A stretch of 64,000 nt of DNA from Planctellipticum variicoloris (lineage in GTDB: Bacteria > Planctomycetota > Planctomycetia > Planctomycetales > Planctomycetaceae). Position 1 is the first letter of the stretch, and each line of letters opens with the position of its first letter. The stretch is taken from NCBI RefSeq assembly GCF_030622045.1, contig NZ_CP130886.1, positions 2,245,557 to 2,309,556 of the forward strand, in the 5' to 3' direction. Below the pieces are notes generated by a model, which was not told where the DNA came from, searched no databases, and was given only the letters and a program-made list of their open reading frames with translations. Made by a program: the position numbers and the translations under genes. Shown here piece after piece: positions 35,732-45,700 of this stretch.

Positions 35732-36790
35732 ATGTTGAGCCTACGTACCTCCCGGTTCGTCCTGCAAGTCCTGGCCTGTGTTGCGGCGGTTGCCCCGATG
35801 GCGGCGTTCGCCGCCGAGCCCGGCAAGGCGGCGGACATGCAGCCCTATGTGGAAATGATTTCCGGGACCGATGTGAAATTCGAAATGCTGCCGATTCCCG
35901 GCGGCGAATTCCTGATGGGAAGCCCCCCCGCCGAGGCGGATCGTAAGGACGACGAGGGCCCGCAGCACCCGGTGAAAGTCGATCCGTTCTGGATGGGCAA
36001 GCACGAAGTGACCTGGAACGAGTACGACATCTGGTCGTTCAATCTGGATATCAAGCGACGGGAACTGGAGAAGAAGCAGCCGACAGACCTCGATAAGGGA
36101 GCTGACGCGGTGACCCGCCCGACCAAGCCGTACACCGACATGACGTTCGGCATGGGGCAGCGGGGCTTTCCGGCGATCTGTATGACTCAGCACGCCGCCA
36201 AAAAGTATTGCGAATGGCTCTCGGCCAAAACCGGGCACTACTACCGACTGCCGACTGAGGCCGAATGGGAGTACGCCTGCCGTGCGGGAACGACGACGAA
36301 GTACTCTTTCGGCGATGACGACGCCGACCTCGACGACTACGCCTGGCACTACGGCAACAGCAACGAGAAGTACCAGAAAGTCGGCCTGAAGAAACCGAAT
36401 CCCTGGGGGCTCCACGATATTCATGGCAACGTCGCCGAGTGGTGTCTCGACAAGTACGAAGCCGATTTCTACAGCAAGTTCCCGCTCGACAAGCCCGCGG
36501 TCTTCCCGTTGTGCATTCCCAACACGGAGTACCCCCGTGTGGCTCGCGGCGGTTCGTGGGACGACGATCCTCCGGCGCTCCGCAGCGCCGCCCGGAACTA
36601 CTCGACCGACGAGTGGAAGCAACAGGATCCTCAGATTCCCAAGAGCGTCTGGTACATGACCGACGCTCTCCAGGTCGGGTTCCGGGTCGTCCGTCCGCTG
36701 AAGACGCCGACCGTCGAGGAACGTAAAACGCTGCAGCTTGACGCGATTCTGCCGAGCGACGCGCGGGAGAAGGCCAATCGCGATCAGTAA
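35732..36790 (+). CDS. Secreted SUMF1/FGE-sulfatase-domain protein
   Basis: A 352-residue protein with a signal peptide ([20 protein letters not shown]). The domain begins [20 protein letters not shown] and [20 protein letters not shown]; then [36 protein letters not shown] and [12 protein letters not shown], the characteristic order of formylglycine-generating-enzyme-like folds. The domain is used widely in planctomycetes for non-enzymatic or unknown functions, and no sulfatase is adjacent. An in-frame TTG at 35660 is less likely because it precedes the signal peptide by 24 residues. Followed after 65 bp by a Gfo/Idh gene, probably one transcription unit ending at 38235. Confidence 0.9.
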   Translation: MLSLRTSRFVLQVLACVAAVAPMAAFAAEPGKAADMQPYVEMISGTDVKFEMLPIPGGEFLMGSPPAEADRKDDEGPQHPVKVDPFWMGKHEVTWNEYDIWSFNLDIKRRELEKKQPTDLDKGADAVTRPTKPYTDMTFGMGQRGFPAICMTQHAAKKYCEWLSAKTGHYYRLPTEAEWEYACRAGTTTKYSFGDDDADLDDYAWHYGNSNEKYQKVGLKKPNPWGLHDIHGNVAEWCLDKYEADFYSKFPLDKPAVFPLCIPNTEYPRVARGGSWDDDPPALRSAARNYSTDEWKQQDPQIPKSVWYMTDALQVGFRVVRPLKTPTVEERKTLQLDAILPSDAREKANRDQ

Positions 36791-36855
36791 CGACCGACAA
36801 TCATTGTGATGCACCATTCCTGACCGGTTTTTTCACCAGATTCGCGGAGAGCTCC

Positions 36856-38169
36856 ATGGATCCACACCCTTCGACGTCTCGCCGGGATTTCCTGAAGACC
36901 TCCTCGGTCGCCGCCGTCGGCGCCGGGCTCGCTCAGATCAGCCTGCAAAGTTCCGTCTACGCCAGCGGCGACGACTCGGTCAAAATCGGCCTGATCGGCG
37001 CCGGCGGTCGTGGAACCGGAGCAGCCAGTCAGGCCCTGTCGGTGGCGCCGAACGCGAAGCTGACTGCCGTCGGCGACATCTTCGAGAACGCCGCGCAGGC
37101 TGCCGCCAGCAACATCAAGGGCGCTATCGGCGACAAGGCGAGCCGCGTCACTGTCACGCCGGAAACGACCTTCAGCGGCTTCGACGCCTACAAGAAGGTG
37201 ATCGAAAGCGGCGTCGATCTGGTGATCCTGGCGACGCCCCCCGGCTTCCGCCCGATTCACTTTGAGTACGCCGTGAACGCCGGCAAGCACGTCTTCATGG
37301 AGAAGCCGGTCGCCGTTGATTCCGTCGGTGTCCGGATGGTGCTGGCGGCCAACGAGATTGCCAAGCAGAAGAAGCTGAAGGTGGGCGTCGGTCTGCAGCG
37401 GCACCACCAGGTCGGCTACCTGGAAACCATTCAGCGGCTCAAGGACGGCGCGATCGGCGACATTCTGGCACTCCGCGTCTACTGGAACGGCGGCGGCGTG
37501 TGGGATCCGCGAGTGAGCTGGGAGAAGAAGACGTCGGAAATGGAGTACCAGATCAAGAACTGGTACTACTACAACTGGCTCTCCGGCGACCACATCAATG
37601 AGCAGCACATCCACAACCTGGACGTCGGCTGCTGGGTCAAGGGGAAGTACCCCGTCAAGTGCAACGGCATGGGGGGGCGACAGTTCCGGACCGACAAGAA
37701 ATACGGCGAAATCTTCGATCACCACTACGTCGAGTATGAATTCGACGACGGCACGATCATGTACAGCCAGTGTCGCCACATCCCCAATTGCTGGAACAGC
37801 GTCTCCGAGCACGCCCACGGCAGCAAAGGGACGGTCGACATCAGCGGCTACAAGATCGACGGCGCCGAGAAGTGGCGGTATCGCGGTCCGAACCCGAATC
37901 CGTATCAGGTCGAGCACGACGACCTGCACGCCGCGATCCGTAGCGGCGCGGAGTACAACGAAGGGGATAACGGCGCCTACAGCACGATGACCGCCATCAT
38001 GGGCCGGGACGCAACCTACTCGGGCCAGGTCATCAACTGGGATGACGCCATGAAGTCCGAGATCAGCCTGATGCCCAAAGTCTTCTCCTTCGACGCCGAT
38101 CCTCCGGTCAAGGCCGATGCCGAAGGCCGCTACCCGGTCCCGATGCCCGGTCAGACCAAGGTCCTCTAG
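36856..38169 (+). CDS. Gfo/Idh/MocA family oxidoreductase, Tat-exported, copy 2
   Basis: A 437-residue enzyme with a clear twin-arginine signal (SRRDFLKTSSVAAVGAG). The Rossmann motif IGLIGAGGRGTGAA follows, then FMEKPVAVDS with the conserved Lys and Pro, and the substrate half WLSGDHINEQHIHNLD with His residues typical of the catalytic area. The C-terminal part (HDDLHAAIRSGAEYNEGDNG) matches planctomycete-type relatives. Same length as the copy at 1899-3212 but clearly different in sequence. Sugar or inositol substrates are expected; the actual one is unknown. A strong hairpin terminator lies 28 bp downstream. Confidence 0.92.
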   Translation: MDPHPSTSRRDFLKTSSVAAVGAGLAQISLQSSVYASGDDSVKIGLIGAGGRGTGAASQALSVAPNAKLTAVGDIFENAAQAAASNIKGAIGDKASRVTVTPETTFSGFDAYKKVIESGVDLVILATPPGFRPIHFEYAVNAGKHVFMEKPVAVDSVGVRMVLAANEIAKQKKLKVGVGLQRHHQVGYLETIQRLKDGAIGDILALRVYWNGGGVWDPRVSWEKKTSEMEYQIKNWYYYNWLSGDHINEQHIHNLDVGCWVKGKYPVKCNGMGGRQFRTDKKYGEIFDHHYVEYEFDDGTIMYSQCRHIPNCWNSVSEHAHGSKGTVDISGYKIDGAEKWRYRGPNPNPYQVEHDDLHAAIRSGAEYNEGDNGAYSTMTAIMGRDATYSGQVINWDDAMKSEISLMPKVFSFDADPPVKADAEGRYPVPMPGQTKVL

Positions 38170-38197
38170 ACCCGGTCGCCTGACGGAGCCAATAACG

Positions 38198-38235
38198 AAA
38201 CTGCCCGCGAACGATCAGTCGTTCGCGGGCAGTTT
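38198..38235 (+). terminator. Strong intrinsic-type hairpin after the Gfo/Idh gene
   Basis: AAACTGCCCGCGAACGA (38198-38214) pairs perfectly with TCGTTCGCGGGCAGTTT (38219-38235): a 17-bp stem with a TCAG loop. The right arm ends in TTT, followed by GCATTTTC. It probably ends the SUMF1-Gfo/Idh unit. Confidence 0.85.
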
Positions 38236-38374
38236 GCATTTTCGAGAGTTGAAACGACCAACTGCGTTTGCGGGGCGGTGAACTGCGGTCGCTCGTCGTG
38301 GCGGCAGGGGGGAAGCTCCGGGGCGTCTTCGCGGAGCCTCGGATTCGTTAATGATTGTAACAGGAGTTAAAATC

Positions 38375-39754
38375 ATGCGCTACTTCCTGATGAGCGTCAT
38401 CGGCCTTATGGCGGGGCTGCCCCAACTGACCCTCCATGCCGCCGAGCCCTGCCGGATCGAAGTGGTCGAACAGGGGACCGGTTGGCCCGTGCCGCTGGTG
38501 GAACTGCGGACGATTCACAACGTCCGCTTCGTCACCGACAACGCCGGCGTCATCGCCTGCGATCTGCCCGAACTGATGGGGCGCGAAACGTGGTTTTCCG
38601 TCGCCGGCCACGGCTACGAAGTCCCTGCGGACGGCTTCGGCTATCGCGGCGTTCGAATTCCGATCGATCCCGGCGCGACGCGGCGGATCGAAGTCCGGCG
38701 GACGATCATCGCCCGCCGGATCGGCCGACTGACGGGGGGCGGGCTGTTTGCCGAAAGCCAGAAGTGCGGCGATGCGGGGCTGCCGGAGAGCGGCGTCCTG
38801 GGCTGCGACAGCACTCAGAACGCAATTCACCGGGGCAAGCTGTTCTGGATCTGGGGCGACACCAACCTGCCGCGGTATCCGCTCGGCATCTTTGACGCCT
38901 CATGTGCGGTCAGCGAGATCCCGTCCGCTGACGCACTGATTCCGCCGCTCAAGCCGAAGTTCGACTACTTCCGCGACGAGAAGGGGCAACCAAGGGGCGT
39001 GGCGAAATTACCGGGACCGGGGCCGACGTGGCTGGCGGCGATGGTCAGTCTGCCGGATCGGTCTGGAAATTCGCATCTGGTGGCGACGTATCTGAAGGTC
39101 AAGCCGCCGCTGGACGCATACCAGTGGGGGCTGACGCACTGGAATGAAGAGAAGCAGGCCTTCGAGCCGTTTCGCGTTCTGTGGGAGAAGGACAAGGATG
39201 GCGGCGAGCCGCCGCCTCGACCAGACGGACATGCGGTTCCCTGGGAGGACGAAGCAGGACGAAAGTGGATCCTCTTCGGCAATCCGTTTCCGACGTTGAA
39301 GATTCCCGCGACCTTTGAGGCCTGGCAGGACGCCGGCACGTGGATTGTTCTGAAACCGCAGGAGTCGGTGCCGGATCACGCCGGCGGGCCGGCGGTCAAG
39401 CCGCATACCGGTTCGATCGCCTGGAATCCGCATCGCCGGCGGTGGGTGACGGTCTTCCTGCAGAACTTCGGCAAGCCGTCGGTTTTCGGGGAGCTCTGGT
39501 ACGCCGAGGCCGACCAGCCGACCGGCCCCTGGGGACCGGCGGTGAAAGTGCTGTCCCACGCCAACTACACGTTCTACAACCCCGTGCTCCATCCGGAGTT
39601 CACCGGAGCCGATTCCCCCTCTCTGTACTTTGAAGGAACGTACACGGTCAGCTTCACCGACAATCAACAACCGACGCCGCGGTACGAATACAATCAGATG
39701 CTGTACCGGCTCGATCTCGACGATCCGGCGCTCAAGCCGTCGCAGCCGCGTTGA
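38375..39754 (+). CDS. Secreted protein of unknown function, beta-propeller-like
   Basis: A 459-residue exported protein; the ATG at 38375 has AGGAG about 9 bases upstream and opens on a signal peptide (LMSVIGLMAGLPQLTLHAAE). The first 100 residues look like a small beta-sandwich (WPVPLVELRTIHNVRFVTDN). The rest has repeated Trp/Gly/Asp strand motifs (GKLFWIWGDTNLPRYPLG, GRKWILFGNPFP, RRRWVTVFLQNFGKPSVFGE, LWYAEADQPTGPW), which resemble five-bladed propeller glycosidase or DUF4185-type folds. No catalytic residues can be assigned. Probably transcribed alone, after the terminator at 38235. Confidence 0.72.
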   Translation: MRYFLMSVIGLMAGLPQLTLHAAEPCRIEVVEQGTGWPVPLVELRTIHNVRFVTDNAGVIACDLPELMGRETWFSVAGHGYEVPADGFGYRGVRIPIDPGATRRIEVRRTIIARRIGRLTGGGLFAESQKCGDAGLPESGVLGCDSTQNAIHRGKLFWIWGDTNLPRYPLGIFDASCAVSEIPSADALIPPLKPKFDYFRDEKGQPRGVAKLPGPGPTWLAAMVSLPDRSGNSHLVATYLKVKPPLDAYQWGLTHWNEEKQAFEPFRVLWEKDKDGGEPPPRPDGHAVPWEDEAGRKWILFGNPFPTLKIPATFEAWQDAGTWIVLKPQESVPDHAGGPAVKPHTGSIAWNPHRRRWVTVFLQNFGKPSVFGELWYAEADQPTGPWGPAVKVLSHANYTFYNPVLHPEFTGADSPSLYFEGTYTVSFTDNQQPTPRYEYNQMLYRLDLDDPALKPSQPR

Positions 39755-39901
39755 CAACGCAGCCCGGTTGCGTTTACGGGCGGCGTGCAGGTCTTTGTGA
39801 GTTGCAAGTGATTGTTTTGTCCGGAGTTGCGGCGATTCTGCTGTTGACGGATCGCGGCTCCGGTCGATAATGCCTGAGGCGATGTCGCCCAAGGCGCCCC
39901 C

Positions 39902-40315
39902 ATGTTCCGCTTCGTGGTCCTCCTGACGCTGGTTGCTCAGACTCTGCAGCTCTTTGCCTGCTGCGAGAGTTGCTGCGCCGACGCGTCGGCTGCGACAGCT
40001 CCGGTGGCGGAGGCCCCGAAGTGCTGCCATCACCACCACGATAAGTCTCCCAACGAGGCTCCGAATGCGCCGCGGCAGCCCGCGCACCCGGACGACTCGC
40101 ACCATGTCTGCCTGGCGACGCACGTCTTTTATGTGCGTGACGCCCGCGGGGGAGCGGCTGCGGCGACCGGCGAACTTCAGTTCGCCCTCCTCCCCGCGGT
40201 TGCAGGTCCCCGCCTGTCTGCGGTTCCGCTCGTGGAACCCTCCAGACTGGAGCTGCTGCACCCTGGGATTCCGGCGGCGACTGCGCGCGCGGCGCTCGGC
40301 GTCTATCTGCTGTAG
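39902..40315 (+). CDS. Small secreted Cys/His-rich protein, candidate metal-binding
   Basis: A 137-residue protein with an N-terminal hydrophobic signal-type segment (FRFVVLLTLVAQTLQLF). Immediately after it comes a run of metal-ligand residues: Cys20, 21, 24 and 25, then Cys41-Cys42-His43-46 and further HPDDSHH. Such a cluster may bind copper, zinc or a related soft metal in the periplasm. It is the first gene of a run leading to a metal-efflux pump. No named family is recognised; the C-terminal 60 residues are low-complexity. Starts at ATG 39902; next gene 173 bp away. Confidence 0.7.
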   Translation: MFRFVVLLTLVAQTLQLFACCESCCADASAATAPVAEAPKCCHHHHDKSPNEAPNAPRQPAHPDDSHHVCLATHVFYVRDARGGAAAATGELQFALLPAVAGPRLSAVPLVEPSRLELLHPGIPAATARAALGVYLL

Positions 40316-40487
40316 CAGTCGCTGAGTCCCGGTTTCGGCCCGTGGCGGACTCTGTCGGCCGGGCCGGTTCTTTGGCGTCATTTCCCGTGCGATGGCCGCG
40401 CGCCGTATGCACTCGTTGAGTGCCGTCTTGCGCCCGGCGGGTGCGCCGATTGTGCTCTGCTTTCTCTGTGCCTTGAAAGGATTCTCC

Positions 40488-40967
40488 ATGTTTCGGACTT
40501 CGATTCTGTCAGTTGCCGCCATGTGGTTTGTCGCGGGTTCGACTCCGATGGCAGTTGCCGCTCCGCCGGCGGCGCCGGTCCATGCTCACCCGGAGAAAGG
40601 TCCCCACGGCGGACCGCTGCTGGAACTGGGCGACGAAGAGTTCCATGCGGAAGTGCTGCTCGACGAAAAGGCGGGCACGCTGGCGATCTATTTGCTTGAT
40701 AGCGCCGCCAAGATGGCCGTGCCAGTCGAGGCGAAGGAGCTGGTGATCAATCTCAAGCATGGGGGAAAACCGGTGCAGTTCAAGCTGCCAGCCGCTCCGC
40801 TCAAGACCGATCCCAAGGGGCAGTCGTCCTGCTTCGTCGTGAAGAGCCCGGACCTGATTCACAACCTGCACCACAAGGACCACGGCGCCCGGATGGCGGT
40901 CAAGGTCCGCGGCAAGTCCTACACGGCAAAGGTCGCGCTGGCGCACGATCACGATCACAAGCACTAA
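40488..40967 (+). CDS. Secreted His-rich hypothetical protein in the metal-efflux cluster
   Basis: A 159-residue exported protein from the ATG at 40488 (AAAGGA upstream), with a signal peptide (TSILSVAAMWFVAGSTPMAV). Mature protein starts with a His motif (HAHPEKGPHGGPLLELGDEE) and ends with HDHDHKH. The middle is a likely beta-sandwich (VKVRGKSYTAKVALA). This PHGG/ELG pattern is common in planctomycete proteins encoded beside RND metal pumps; I infer a periplasmic metal-binding accessory. It sits 40 bp upstream of the fusion-protein gene, same strand. Confidence 0.72.
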   Translation: MFRTSILSVAAMWFVAGSTPMAVAAPPAAPVHAHPEKGPHGGPLLELGDEEFHAEVLLDEKAGTLAIYLLDSAAKMAVPVEAKELVINLKHGGKPVQFKLPAAPLKTDPKGQSSCFVVKSPDLIHNLHHKDHGARMAVKVRGKSYTAKVALAHDHDHKH

Positions 40968-41007
40968 GTCGCCGGCATTCGAGTTGATAGTGATCGGGAA
41001 GACTGCG

Positions 41008-42414
41008 ATGAAGTTGCGACTGAAAATTGTGACTGTCGGTCTGGCGGCGGCAGCTCTGGCTGCCGCCGGCTGGTACTGGCGCACGCCGCTTGAGGCGCAG
41101 GTCGCCGCCTGGCGGTCACGGGCGGTTCCGAAGTCCGCCGACGTTGATGACCACGCCGGTCACGACCATGCCGGCCATGATCACGGCGACGACGCTCATG
41201 CAGAGAGCGGCGTTAACGAAGTGCTGATTTCCGAGCAGGCCCGGGCCAACCTCGGGCTGCGCCTCGGCGAAGTGGAACTGACCGACTACACCCGGACGGT
41301 GGTCATTCCGGGGCGGATCATCGAGCAACCCGGTCACAGCGAACGTCGAATCACCACCACGCTCAGCGGGATTGTGACGAAAGTCTACACGCATCCGGGC
41401 CAGAGCGTCCGACCTGGCGACCCGGTGCTCGATCTGCAGCCGACGGGCGAAGTCCTGACCAATGCCCAGTCCACGCTGCTGAAAACGCTGCAGGATCTGG
41501 CGCTGGTGAACGCCGAGTTGAAACGGCTTGCGCCGCTCGTCGAGAGCGGTTCGATTCCAGCCCGACTGACAATCGAGAAAGAATATGACCGGACCCGCCT
41601 GGAGTCGCTGAAGCTCGTTCAGCAGCAGGAATTGCTGGTGCGGGGCGTCTCGCAGGAACAGATTGCGGAGATCATCGCCCGGAAGACGCTGCTCAAAGAG
41701 TTCACGCTGCGCGTGCCGGCCCGCGGAGAGACCACGGACGGTTCCGCCGGTATGGACCCCGATGAAACAGTCTACTCGGTCGAGCGGATCGACGTCTTTC
41801 CGGGGAAGCTGGTTCAGCCGGGCGAAGAACTCTGCTCCCTGGCGCTGCACCTGGAGCTGACGATCGAGGGTCAGGCGTTCGAGCGCGATGGTTCCGTCGT
41901 CACGCAGGCTTTGCAGGAGCAGTGGCCGGTGACGGTTCTGTTTGAGGGAGACGAAACCGCCGGGATCCGGCGGGAAGGTCTCAAACTGCGCTACATCGAC
42001 AATTCACTCGATCCCGCTTCCCGACTGCTGCGATTCTACATTCCGATCCGGAACGAGGTTCTGCGGGATGTGACCGCGGAGGACGGCATCGTCTATCGCT
42101 CGTGGCGGTTCAAGCCGGGCCAGCGGGTCCGCATCCTGCTGCCGGTCGAGAAGCTTCCCGAACGGATTTTCCTGCCGCTCGACGCGGTGGTGTTTGAAGG
42201 ACCCGATGCCTACGTCTATCGGTCCAACGGAAAGCTCTTCGAGCGAGTTCCGGTCGTCGTCGATCAGCGCGATCCCCGCGCCGTCGTCCTCAAGAACGAC
42301 GGCAGCCTGTTCCCCGGCGACGAAATCGCGATGAACCAGGCCTATCAGATTCATCTGGCCCTGAAGCAACAGCAAGGCTCGGGCGTCGATCTGCACGCCG
42401 GGCACAACCATTGA
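41008..42414 (+). CDS. Efflux RND periplasmic adaptor (membrane-fusion) protein with His-rich ends
   Basis: A 468-residue protein from the ATG at 41008, with a membrane anchor (residues about 7-22) and a Gly-His-Asp-rich segment at 48-65 (DDHAGHDHAGHDHGDDAH). It then has the CusB/CzcB-like adaptor organisation: a first lipoyl half-motif (GIVTKVYTHPGQSVRPGDPV), a helical hairpin around 150-230, the second half (RIDVFPGKLVQPGEELCSLA), and a beta-barrel/membrane-proximal domain. The C-terminus ends HAGHNH. The His-rich segments may capture or pass metal ions to the pump. It pairs with the CusA-like gene at 42714, but an intergenic palindrome separates them. No outer-membrane factor gene is adjacent. 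Confidence 0.9.
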   Translation: MKLRLKIVTVGLAAAALAAAGWYWRTPLEAQVAAWRSRAVPKSADVDDHAGHDHAGHDHGDDAHAESGVNEVLISEQARANLGLRLGEVELTDYTRTVVIPGRIIEQPGHSERRITTTLSGIVTKVYTHPGQSVRPGDPVLDLQPTGEVLTNAQSTLLKTLQDLALVNAELKRLAPLVESGSIPARLTIEKEYDRTRLESLKLVQQQELLVRGVSQEQIAEIIARKTLLKEFTLRVPARGETTDGSAGMDPDETVYSVERIDVFPGKLVQPGEELCSLALHLELTIEGQAFERDGSVVTQALQEQWPVTVLFEGDETAGIRREGLKLRYIDNSLDPASRLLRFYIPIRNEVLRDVTAEDGIVYRSWRFKPGQRVRILLPVEKLPERIFLPLDAVVFEGPDAYVYRSNGKLFERVPVVVDQRDPRAVVLKNDGSLFPGDEIAMNQAYQIHLALKQQQGSGVDLHAGHNH

Positions 42415-42444
42415 TGCGATAGAAATACAATACGAAGAGTACTC

Positions 42445-42666
42445 ACCGCGGAGACGCGGAGGACGCGGAGAAGAGAATCTGGAGAGTGAGAAGTGAGTAT
42501 TGAGTAGTGATGAGTGCAAAGTGTTCCTTAGCCGGGATGATCGATTGTAAACAGTCGAGATCGACTTCCTTCAATTTGCACTACTGACTCTTCAATACTC
42601 ACTTTTCACTTTCCGAAATTCTATCGTTTCTCAGGCGTTTCTCCGCGTCCTCCGCGTCTCCGCGGT
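42445..42666. repeat. 222-bp imperfect palindromic intergenic element
   Basis: The outer arms 42445-42472 and 42639-42666 are perfect 28-bp inverted repeats, themselves built of CGCGGAG-type units. The inner arms 42481-42520 and 42574-42613 match at 33 of 40 positions. A 53-base centre holds an AGTCG/CGACT hairpin. No gene is encoded. The element fills most of the 299-bp gap between the adaptor and RND pump genes. Confidence 0.85.
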
Positions 42667-42713
42667 AAAACTTCTTTCTCTTCCACTCCTCTCCTTCTGA
42701 CGATCTGGCCCGC

Positions 42714-45700
42714 ATGAACTGGCTGCTCGACTTTTCGCTTCGGCATCGTCTCGTAGTGATCGCCCTCGCCCTGGTCACGCTCGTGCTCGGGACGCGGACG
42801 ATCCTGTCGTTGCCGATCGACATCTTTCCGAATCTCACCCGGCCGCGGGTGACGGTCATGACCGAGTGTCCGGGGCTGGCGCCCGAAGAGGTCGAAACGC
42901 TGGTCACGTTCCCGCTGGAGACGGCCTTTAACGGTGCGACCGGCGTCGAAGCGGTCCGCAGTCAGTCGGGTATTGGCCTGTCGGTGATCTACGTCGAATT
43001 CGGCTGGTCAACCGACATCTACATCGCCCGGCAGATCGTCAACGAGCGCCTGGCGACCGTTTCCCAGCAGATGCCCGCCGGCGTCAAACCCGAACTGGCG
43101 CCGATCAGCTCGATCATGGGCCAGATCATGATGGTCGGCCTCACCTGCAAAGACGAAACGACCAGCCCTCTGGAACTGCGGACGCTCGCCGACTGGGTCA
43201 TCCGCCCGCGTCTGTTGACGATTCCTGGCGTGGCTCAGGTGATCACGATGGGGGGCGGGCGGAAGCAGTATCAGGTCCGCGTGAATCCCGATCAGCTTCT
43301 TGCCTACGATGTGACGCTGCGCGAGATCGAAGCATCGCTGCGGGAGAGCAACGAGAACGCCACCGGCGGCTACGTGACCCAGGGCCCCCTCGAATATCTG
43401 GTGCGCAGCCTAGGCCGCATTCAGTCGATCGAGGATCTGGAGCAGACCGTCGTTCAAAGTCGACCGGGCCGGTCGGTGCTGCTGCGGGACGTGGCGACGG
43501 TTCAGGAAGGACCGCAAACCAAACGCGGAGACAGTTCGGTCAACGGTCTGCCGGCGGTCGTGCTGACGATCGCCAAACAGCCCCAGGGTGACACGCGACT
43601 CTTGTCAGACCAGATCACCGCGGCCCTCAAGGATCTCGAAGCGGCGCTCCCGCCGGGGGTGGAGATCCACGACGACGTCTACCAGCAGCGGTCGTTCATC
43701 GACCGTGGCGTCGACAATGTCGTCGAGGCGCTCCGCGACGGTGCGATTCTCGTCCTGATCGTGCTGTTTCTGTTTCTGCTGAACTTCCGGACCACCTTCA
43801 TCACGCTGACGGCCATACCGCTCTCGATCGTCATGACCGGTCTCGTGTTCTACTGGTGCGGTCTGAGCATCAACGTCATGACCCTCGGCGGTCTCGCCGT
43901 GGCGATGGGGGAACTGGTCGACGATGCGATCGTCGATATCGAAAACGTGTTCCGTCGGCTGGGACAGAACGCGAGTCTGCCATCGCCCAGGCCCGTACTT
44001 GAAGTCGTCTACTCGGCGAGCCTGGAAGTGCGCAGTTCGATTGTCTTTGGAACCATGCTGGTCATTCTGGTCTTCATTCCGCTGTTTGCCCTGTCCGGAA
44101 TCGAGGGGCGGCTGTTTGTCCCGTTGGGCATTGCGTACATCGTTTCCATTCTGGCCTCGCTGCTGGTCTCGCTGACCGTGACGCCGGTACTCGGCAGCCT
44201 GCTGCTGACGGGCCGGAATCGCAGCGGACATGGCGATAAGGACAGCCCGCTGCTCCGTCTTCTCAAGATCGCCGTGTCTCCCGTGGTTCGGACCAGTCTG
44301 CACCCGTTCGGGCTGGCGGTCATCCTGACTGTCGTGCTGGGGACAATTGGCGGCAGCGCCGTGATGTTTCTGCGCATGGGGACGGACTTCCTGCCCTCCT
44401 TTGACGAAGGGGCGGCTCAAGTCAACATCGTCATGCCCCCCGGATCGTCGCTGGAGACCTCGAATCGCGTCAGCGGCATGGTGGACCGGGCGTTCCTGAA
44501 GCATCGGGCTTCGCCCGAACAACCGCACGGCGTTGTCCAGAGCTTCATCCGCCGGAGTGGCAGGGCGGAGCTGGATGAGCATGCCGAGGGGGTCAACGTC
44601 ACGGAGTATATCGTGACGCTGAATCCCGACAGCGGCGTCTCGCGGACGGATACGCTGGCCATTCTGCGGGGTGAACTCGCCGAGATTCCCGGCATCGAGT
44701 ACGAAGCCGAGCAGCCGCTGGCGCACCTGATCAGCCACATGCTCTCGGGGGTTTCGGCGCAGATCGCCATCAAGCTCTACGGCGACGATCTCGACGTCCT
44801 CCGCCGGAAAGCTCAGGATATCAAGGGGGCGATCACTGGCATCCCCGGCCTGGCGCCGCCGGTCGTGGAGCCGCAGCAGCTCATCCCGCAATTGCGGATC
44901 GTCCTCGATCGCGAGCAACTGGCGGCGTATGGGCTCACGCCGGGCGAGGTCAACGAATTCATTGAGACCGCGCTTAACGGACGGGTCGTGTCGACGGTGC
45001 TCGAAGGTCAGCGGACGTTCGATCTGCAAGTGCGACTGGAGGAAGCCTACCGCACCGACTTCGACCAGATCCATCGGCTGTCGATCGACCTGCCTTCGGG
45101 AGGTCGGATTCCGCTGGCGACGGTGGCGAAGATTGAGCAGGGAGGGGGGCCGAATACGATCAGTCGCGAAAACGTCCGTCGGCGGATCACGGTCCGCGGG
45201 AACGCGACCGACCGCGACCTGGGGAGCGTCGTCGCGGATATCCGCCGGGCGGTCACAGAAAAGGTGGAATTGCCCGAAGGTTACTTTGTGGAATACGGCG
45301 GGCAGTTCGAAGCCCAGCAGGAGGCTTCCCGCCGGATTCTGCTGCTGAGCCTGGTCTCGCTGGCAGGCGTGTTCCTGGTGCTCTACACGCTCTTCCCATC
45401 GACCCGGATCGTCCTGCAGATCATGTTCGCCTTGCCTACCGCGTTTGTGGGCGGAGTCATCGCCTTGTGGCTGACGCACCAGTCGCTCAGCATTGCAGCC
45501 CTGGTGGGATTCATCTCGCTGGGAGGCATCGCCGCCCGCAACGGCATTCTGCTCGTCGCGCACTACCGGCATCTGATGCAGGAGGAGGGAGAGGGTTTTT
45601 CGGCGGAAATGGTCGTCCGCGGCAGCCTGGAGCGCCTCGCGCCGGTGCTGATGACCGCGTTGACCGCGGGAATCGGCCTGCTGCCGCTGGTCCTCGGCGG

